DNA of 64,000 nucleotides from Phoronis australis (lineage: Eukaryota > Phoronida > Phoronidae): NCBI GenBank assembly GCA_002633005.1, contig NMRA01000181.1, positions 446,959 through 510,958 on the forward strand, written 5' to 3'. Positions 56,325 through 64,000 of this stretch are shown piece after piece. Position 1 is the first letter of the stretch. Every line of letters starts with the position of its first letter. The notes under the pieces were generated by a model. The model was not told where the DNA came from. It made no database searches and worked only from the letters and a program-made list of their open reading frames with translations. The translations under genes and the position numbers were made by a program.

Positions 56325-59039
56325 TCAGAATAAAGGGCCTTAAACAAATGCCGGTTTCTGATCCAGCTTATCTAGGCAAAATGCCGCTTTGATTTACAAC
56401 TCTATGGAGACTGGTCACACACGTACTCAACTGAAAAAGTAAAAAGTCTTGGACGTTGATCTTTGTAATGTAGGTTAAGGCTGGAAATGTTAAGGGCAGG
56501 TCGTACATTAGGAAACGTAGGTAAGGTTGTTAGCCCACGTCATCATGATTTTTCGGACCCTTTATTTCCTGGTCACACAAAAAACAGGCAACCACACCGC
56601 ACATAGCCAACAGTTTCACATTTCACTGTCGTGCAACATTCAAACTTGACCAAAGAATAAAAGCACGCGTTTTATGCAATCCAGTCCTGGGCCCGACCGG
56701 GATATGTAATCTCCGAAATCGTACTCGACTCGAAACGTTACGTTATGTAGAGCTTTATAGACGACCTGTGCATTCAGCACAAAATCTGCAAAACTATAAA
56801 ACATAACTCGGTAAAAGTTTATATTTTCTGAACGTAAATATCATGTAGAATTTGATTTTTCGCTCTAGTATATCAATCAGCCATTCATTGGGTCAAGTGA
56901 CCACGCCTTTTAGCAATGATGACAGTATCATTAACAGACCAAAGATGCAAATATTTAAGACGAAATCTCAAAAATGATGTTGCAGATTTCTAAACTATCT
57001 TTTCGTTTTCTTCTTATGAAACTTTCGATTTTTTTTCATAAAATGACGTCTTAATTTATTTTTGATAGCTCCTCTTGAGAAAGTGAAATATTTTAAAAAC
57101 AATTCGTGGCATAGTTTTGGAGAACCGTACATAAAACTCACCACTTCATTTTAACCCAATCAGCTGTTTGTTCCGTGGTTAGCTAAATTTAGACACCCCT
57201 GGGTCCCACACATAACCTTAACGGCAATCTATGGGAACCATTCAGAACAAATATCAAGTTACTTAAAACCTGTCGTGAACTAGGACAATTTTCGAATGGA
57301 GTTTGGATTACAGAGATTAGACTCGGGGTCCAGGTCTTACATCAGAATAAAACAAGTGTCAATTGTTTAAGCATATTCTTTACCATAATAAATTTATTAC
57401 AGCTTACCAATCTCAATTTAGCATAGATATACAGCTCTGAATGGAACGGTCAAACGCAAAACGTACACTCACTGATAAGAAAGGACAGGTTTCTCGCAAC
57501 ATTTTAGACGCCATTCTCAAGTGCAAGGAATGTACATCATCTGACAAATCTCTTGAAAATACTAACGCTTAAGTAAAACATGATGTTTAGATAGATCTTC
57601 AGTATGGTGTATAAATCAGAAAGTATTTCAGATATACAATGCAATACTTCTAATAAGAACTTAAAATAAATCACATGAAACGTGTTAATGAAATATAAAG
57701 ATTTAAAGTCTTGCCACATCATATAGACTTACCCTAAGAGTCAGTACGTACTACTGCTACAGCAATATCAACATGGCAATCTGTCACAATGTTTCTAACT
57801 GTGAGGTTAAGGCATAATTTAAACCCGAAAATGAAAACATCAAGTTAAAGCATAGTTTAGACTGTCACAACGTAATAAAAACCCATTCTATCATCAGTGC
57901 AAAAATACACAAAACATAAAATACAATTTGATAAATATCATATAAGTATAATTTCTTTGAATATCAAATATTTTTGGCCTGACATCATATCATCGGTCTA
58001 ATTCTCTTTGGCAAAAATGATCATGTAGCAAAAATGTACAGGAAGCAACCAACAATTTCTACAAAACAAAAATACCGAACTTGAATCTACAGTGCTTACA
58101 GTGAACAAGCCATTAATCAGAGTTGCATGATACAGGATTCATGGGAACTAGGCCAACATCAAGTCCTTCAATAGCTTGATCTTGACTAAAACACAAATCA
58201 TACTAACTGTAATTAACTTGTAACAGCCTGTTTGAATGCTATTCCTTTAATTAATATCTACATCAATATCATTACAACCGGCTGTCCACGGTTACAGTAA
58301 TGTGTTGAACATTTTGAAACTGGCAGGTGTATCAAATATATCTAGCCATAAGGTTTAGAAAAAGTTCACAAATGGCATGATGATATCAACCCTTGCCCAT
58401 TATAAGACAAGACAAGACAAGACAAGACAATGAAGCATCTAACCATTCATGCACCCACTTTACATTGCTAGGCACAATCCAATGTAATACCAATACCTGT
58501 TGACAATCCATTAGCTTGATAATTCTTTTATAACCTAACTCTGGTCATAAGTCAGAAATCAAGTCACGTCTTGAATTCAATTCCACTTATGTTGTATGAC
58601 TGACCTAGTTATGTTGTATGACTGTCCTAGTTTTCAAAAGGTTTATTGTGAAATATTTCTCAGCTGAGGCATGAAAAGAAAAATACGTCGCACCACAAAT
58701 TTTTTAAGTTTCAGAATTACAGCTAACTAAGCAACAGTAAAACTTAGAATGACGAATGTCAACAAATTTCTGACGTAAAATATTGACAAGTAAAGCAACA
58801 GTGTACAATTATGGAACAACTATAGTATTGTAAGCAAAGACAGCACGATGTGCAGTCACTTATATGGGTCCCGGATTTTGAGAACCAGTTTGATGCTCAA
58901 TATTTAGAGAACAAAACTGCATGGTTCTCAAAATGCAGGGGGTCCTCTAAACGACTATTACCATATGATGACAGAGGGCGCAATGGTATTTCAGGATGTG
59001 ACTACGAATGCACACACAATACTCTCTTCAGGAATGAGC
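56325..59039. other. AT-rich region, no coding exon seen
   Basis: No frame with a recognisable domain. Part of it is probably the 3'UTR of the minus-strand CAP-Gly gene: a minus-strand AATAAA lies at 58642-58647, about 390 bp beyond its stop codon. Confidence 0.5.
58406..58432. repeat. (ACAAG)n microsatellite
   Basis: Five consecutive acaag units. Confidence 0.95.
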
Positions 59040-62000
59040 TTATTTTTTGGTTGGAGAAGACATTAATTCTGGCCTAGTGTGAGGCCGTGTGCTTGGTTCA
59101 TCTTTACTCTGTGGCCTTTCATCGTCCGCTGAGTTATAACTGTATCTCAGTTCCATCCCTTTTTGATAACCGAGATGCAATTGTCTTAAGGTTTTCACCA
59201 TTTTGTCCGCTCGTTCATCGCCGCCAAAGTCAGATTTCCATTTCAGATATTTCTTTTCCTGCGGAGTGAGTTTTGGTGTACTTAACTTTTTTCGTGTTCT
59301 CTCCATGCTTTTTTCTCTTATTTGTTCCCGCTTTTCAGCATCCTAAAATGGTCAAAAAGATATTTGATTCACACAGTTTAATCTGATCATGGAATCTGTT
59401 TACAAACACCTGTCATTAATTTAATGTAACTACATCCAGCAACTGCTTGTAATTGCCTGGATAACCAATTTTTCAAACAACGACAACTTTCATTAAAAAA
59501 AGGGCCCCAAGGGCCTTTTAAGTAACCCAAAAACATACAATTCTGTACATTGCAAATTTATGCATTCAGAAACTATTTTGCCCATGGGATTGGCGCGATT
59601 TCATAGACAGGAGTTCAGTTACAGAACTTCCTAGTATCTAACAAGCATGCACCACAGATTTAGGTTTAAGGCATTCCAAGTAATTTAAACAGAAAAAACA
59701 TCATGCCAGTAATCAATCAATCCAGTTGTGTACTGAAAAAATATGCTTTCCATAGACCATTTTAGAAACTTTATTAAAAATAACACTTTACCTTATAAGC
59801 CATGTCATTTTCATCATAATAAACACGGGCCAGTTGACGCCCTCGTGTGTTAGTAAACTGCCGCCCATAGCTCCCGGCACTGGAACCACTGCCACTGTCA
59901 CTCAAGCTGTAAATAAATGGCCGCGTTATTACAGAATTTGTCGCCAAGCGGGAACAAGGGCAAGTAGTGTACATGTACAGGATTAGAGTAGTGACCTCTG
60001 GAAGGGGTGACATATAGGTTGTAAGCATGGGAACTAAGTTTTCAGCATTTACACTGCAGCCAATCTTTTCACAGACAACACAGTTCAGCTTCAGCTATTT
60101 CTTGTGTATGTCCCCGTACTACATCACACAGTGGTGTTATTGGAACAAGATCGAGCTTTCCTTAAGCATCAAGACCCAGTTCATTAATTTGCAAAGCACA
60201 ATTAAGCTCCGCGTCCTAGAAAGCATGGTAATAAAATGGAACCTTCTACGTTTGGTATTAAGCTAGGACCTCTCAATTAACACGCTGACACTGATTGAAG
60301 CCGCAGAATAAAACTAAACATTCTTATAAGATGTGTTAGCAAATTACTGATCATCTGCTGACAGCCCATTACCATACCCTATATGTTTCCAATACAATAA
60401 AACTAATCTGGTGCAGGAGCGCTACTTTCTAACAATTGGGGGCAGTGGAAGTCCCCTTATCAAAATCTTGCTGTTACAAGAATTCCTTTGATAACCTCAG
60501 AGATGGCAAGGGTAAAGCACCTCGCCTAGCCTGGTCTTGGTGTAGCAAGGTCTGTTAACGCTATTCCATGTCACGGAAACCTACCCTATGTTTTTCTTAA
60601 GTAAAATGACTATGAACATCAAGCACACAAACAACAAAGTGATGATTCACCTCAGCCTTCTCTTGGCTCTTTGCTTCCTCACTTCTTCATAACTGGGGAA
60701 CATGTAGTTGCCCGTCACAGGTGGCCGATCTACAGGTGGGTATAGTGGAAACACATCACAGTATTTGACGAAAGCACCATGCCCTCGGGGGCATGTGAAA
60801 TACCTTTTACCATTGAATACTCCATTGTGAGTTGAGCCAACTGAAAGAAAAGTGAAATTTTAAGGTTTAGCAACAAAAAGATACATGTGGCCTTATATGT
60901 ACTTGATTGCCCACCAACATAGAAAATGTTGCAAGACCTGTCCCACCAAGTTGGGTGGACTAAATCTGGTATTGTGCTGGTCAGCAGTTTGTTTCATGAA
61001 AAGTGACTTAAGATTGTTTAAGACAGAAATTTGTTTTTTTTTGCTCCCATTTCATGATTGTCGAATAATTAAAAGCACATAGTCGCCTGGATTTAATTTG
61101 TACAAATTTTCTCCATAAGCAGCAATTATGGGTACATTCTCAGATATTTGGTTTGATTGAATGAGTTTCGACTATTTTTCATTGTTATGTGGAGTGTAAG
61201 ATCAAATTTCTATCTTAGGTCTTCATAACTCAGAACACAGGATTTTAACTAATGTGGAGGAACCCCTTACAGGGCCAGATCTATATATATACCTCTCAGG
61301 AGCCACGCTTAAAAAATACTGCCAGCCCAACAAAAACGCAACGCTGTTTCACTAAACTCCTCATCATCAGTATCCACCCCTGTCCTACCCAACATAGAAG
61401 AGAGATTCGAGAGAAGAGCGAACTTCATTGGAAGTCTTGACTGTAATAGGTTGTTTGTAAAGGAGTCTTTAAAATATCCAGATTGCAAAGAATTGAAAAA
61501 TCGTCACAAGTGTTCAGCTAGTATCTAGCAAGAAATAATGCATACATGATAGGTTCAATACATATTGGAAGAACAAACAATAGTTCTGACTGAAGAAAAA
61601 AACATGGTAACAACAAAATTGGCACGACTTATTTTCAAACTTTTTATCTATCAAGCAATATTCGCTAGTCTATATCACCTGCTTCCTACCTTATTTAACA
61701 GTAAGGCAAAGAATGAATGGATATTTCTGGGAAGGGGGTATATAAATATTCATGGTCAAGAGGTTTATTTCAACAAATCACAGTAATGCTTTATGGCACT
61801 GAGAAATGCCACCATTTACTGAACAAATGGAGCTGATATCTTAGAATTACGAGTAGCTATGAAGAGCGTCATTAGGTGGTTAAGTGACGTAAAATAAGTA
61901 ATAACTTGAGAACACATTCTTTAAGTGGTTTTGACTTTTCTCTAAAGTTAGTGTCCAATACAGGTACATAAATGAAAGTGACACTTCATGCATGGGTCAA

Positions 62001-64000
62001 ACTGGTGTACTTGACTGTGAGGATTGCCAAATCAAAAACACATTGAAGCAAATAAATGCTTAAGCATCACATACCTTGAAGATTAACAAATCAGATATAT
62101 ACAGATACACAGAGATTATTGTCAAAATGAATATTTTACAAAAATTCATGAAGTTTGCAATCTTGGAAAAGACAGAAAACTGCCTGAAATGGCCTATATA
62201 GGGGATTACTTAAGTTATAATAACCAAAAATTTACAAAAAATTTGGAAAGTTCGTACCAAAGCTTTTTCAAATTAGAACACAAAATATTTTTAGTCAATT
62301 TTCTTGACAGGAGTTTTTACTTCAACACAACTTTTAGATTTTAACGGAACTTTTTTGACTTCATCTGATTTTTTTTATTTCAACTGAACGCATTTTGTAA
62401 CCATACTTAGTAGCTGTCAACAAACAAAACATAATGATATTCTGGAGTCTGGGTATGTGAAGCAAAAAGCATCCAAACATGGGACGTGTCCATTTTGGTC
62501 AATATTTTTGTTTGAAATGGAAGAAAATAAGATACAGGTACTGATTCCAATCCAACTATGTGAGTGGTGGGGATAAAGCTGCACTGAAAAACTACAAGTA
62601 CTGGTAGCACAATCATGATAATTTACAAAAAAAATCTAGCACAACAATTTACAAAAAATCCAGTTTTTGAAATATTCTCACAGCCATGCAGATTCCAACT
62701 TTGAATGATTTCACCAGTTCAAAAAACCTTTTAAATATTATGCAAACAATTTCCTCAATAGCAGTTTTCCAAAAATACCACTGATGAAAACATATGAAAG
62801 ACATTGGTTTTAAAAATCGGACAACCGCCGCACAAATAAATATCCTGACGATGTCTAATGAAAAGACGAAACGTTGAATTGAACATGAACTTTTTTATTT
62901 GTGCGGCGATTGTCCGGTTTTTGAACTTATTGTGGCCAAAAACTGATTTAATTAACATTGGTTTTAATAAGAGAAAATATCAACAATTACTGAGCCAATC
63001 ACACCTGAACAGATGGAACTTACTACTATAGAAAATGCATCAAGTGGTAACAGTCACATCAAGGTGCCCAGTGTTTTATTTACAATGTATTTCTTAGATC
63101 CAATTTGATAAATATTTTACCCACGCAGAGAGGTGTTATTCACTCAGTATAATATATTTCTATAGTTCCATTATGGAACATAACTGAACAGTCTAAAACC
63201 TAACAGGAAAGTCAATGGTCCATTCATCTGTGTAATATTTTCAACAAACAAGACAACAAAGGACATATCCACATACACTAGTGGATTGACAGATCTTCTA
63301 TTTTATTGGTACGGTTGCCAAGAACAATCTCAAGTTCATATTGTAGTCAAAGTTGCCATTTTAATGCCGCACAGGGTAACAAAGCCTACGACGGTAATTG
63401 GATAGCAAGGTTAAAAGGAGCCAATCTAAAAATACCAAACACCAAACACATGAGGAGGAAAGAAGTTTACCAAACAACTTGTTTGGCAAATGAGTGGAAT
63501 AAATTTTGACCAACATTATCACATGAAGCGTGACCCTAAAAATCATTGTCAGTGGTTATGAGGATATCTGAAATTAAATCCACGGATTGGCATTGAGAAC
63601 CCTCTGCATTGCTTTCGGATCTCACGCATACCTTCGTTCAGACATCAACTGTCACCCTAATAAAAAAACGGTTACTATTAAGGCCCTAGTATGCATTACT
63701 TTCTGATGTCACGCATACCTTCGAGCAGACATGAACTGTCACTCTGATAGAACAACAGTTGCTATGTTATTATTAAGAGAAAAGCTTTTCACTGTAGGTA
63801 CAAACTCTTCAAAATTAAACACAATTTGTTATTCTTGCTATGGCTCCTATTTTTATTACTATGGTTAACTGTTATGAAAAGGTGTTACACCCCTGTGTAA
63901 ACAAGTGCACAGTTGTCTGCCTTCTACCCAAAATCAAGTAACACTTAAAACAGACACAGTTTTTATATTACCAGTATCAGAAAGTCGCGACTGCAAAACA
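59040..64000 (-). CDS. CAP-Gly domain protein, 3' part (continues beyond the right edge)
   Basis: Minus-strand exons: a candidate piece 64000-63972 (ends SRLSDT, phase 1), then 60840-60651, 59906-59792 and 59342-59040. All joins match in phase. The second piece completes a CAP-Gly domain: GSTHNGVFNGKRYFTC then GHGAFVK corresponds to the conserved G-x-x-x-G-x-RYF and G-x-F-V region. CAP-Gly domains bind EEY/F tails of tubulin and CLIP/EB partners, so a microtubule role is likely. It is followed by VDRPPVTGNYMFPSYEEV, a Ser/Gly-rich linker, a strongly basic and Glu-rich helix (EKREQIREKSMERTRKK), a KLTPQEKKYLKWKSDFGG motif and a Pro/Ser/Arg-rich end with a stop at 59042-59040. The start of the domain, including the first Gly strands, lies outside the window or in an unseen exon. 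I cannot name the subfamily. Confidence 0.83.
62801..62967. mobile_element. Short hairpin insertion with hammerhead-like core and 13-bp direct repeats
   Basis: Arms 62812-62840 and 62894-62922 are 29-base inverted repeats with two mismatches (aaaatcggacaaccgccgc on the left). The loop holds ctgacga, a stem-like gtct..agac and gaaacgtt, the layout of a hammerhead core (CUGANGA, stem II, GAAA). acattggttttaa occurs at 62801-62813 and again at 62955-62967, as if the insertion duplicated its target. It lies in the large intron of the CAP-Gly gene. Confidence 0.5.
63605..63776. repeat. Local tandem duplication, period 87 bp
   Basis: Two units (starting at 63605 and 63692) share tgcatt-ctttc-gat-tcac, gcataccttcg, cagacat and aactgtcac-ct-ata, with about 15% difference by eye. 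Confidence 0.8.

Noticed and set aside
1-64000. CRISPR arrays, operons or phage-type defence genes
   Set aside because: The window is intron-containing animal DNA. No regularly spaced identical repeats with unique spacers and no prokaryotic gene were seen.

Overview
This is eukaryotic, animal DNA. Genes are split by introns of 0.1-4 kb with GT/AG borders, intergenic space is full of old mobile elements, and there is no prokaryotic-style gene packing. The gene set (a classical transglutaminase, TIMM21, a CAP-Gly protein, a nodulin-like MFS carrier), the Penelope-type retroelement and the tRNA-derived SINEs fit an invertebrate metazoan. A non-vertebrate deuterostome such as an acorn worm or amphioxus is my guess, but nothing here proves the species. 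One assembly gap (48964-49550) and two single N positions (12095, 56291) show this is a draft scaffold.

Layout, left to right. 1-145: basic C-terminal end of an unknown + strand gene. 3194-7454 (-): a three-exon MFS transporter with an in-frame TAA at codon 329. 7419-9242 and 12096-13919: a near-identical 1.8-kb direct repeat containing the MFS promoter and its first 12 codons. 13.9-23.4 kb: no gene seen; a decayed LINE and a 2.7-kb foldback element with an 8-bp target duplication. 23401-40789 (+): a complete 15-exon transglutaminase of 753 aa with the Cys/His/Asp triad, its introns loaded with transposons, including a Penelope-like remnant. 41.6-43.6 kb: degenerate tandem repeats. 43605-50854 (-): six-exon TIMM21, 257 aa. 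53.6-55.8 kb (+): a small acidic coiled-coil protein behind a cluster of CRE sites. 59040 to the right edge (-): the 3' part of a CAP-Gly gene.

The exon models were built by hand from homology, splice consensus and reading phase. Every join in the transglutaminase, TIMM21, MFS and CAP-Gly models is phase-consistent, which is the main support for them. The genes have unrelated jobs (protein cross-linking, mitochondrial import, membrane transport, microtubule binding) and I see no functional cluster.

The least expected observations are the MFS stop codon together with its duplicated promoter, the 8-bp-TSD foldback element, several small inverted-repeat families that all show 5-bp target duplications, and a hairpin insertion with a hammerhead-ribozyme-like core flanked by a 13-bp direct repeat. 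I did not find a convincing new multi-gene system.
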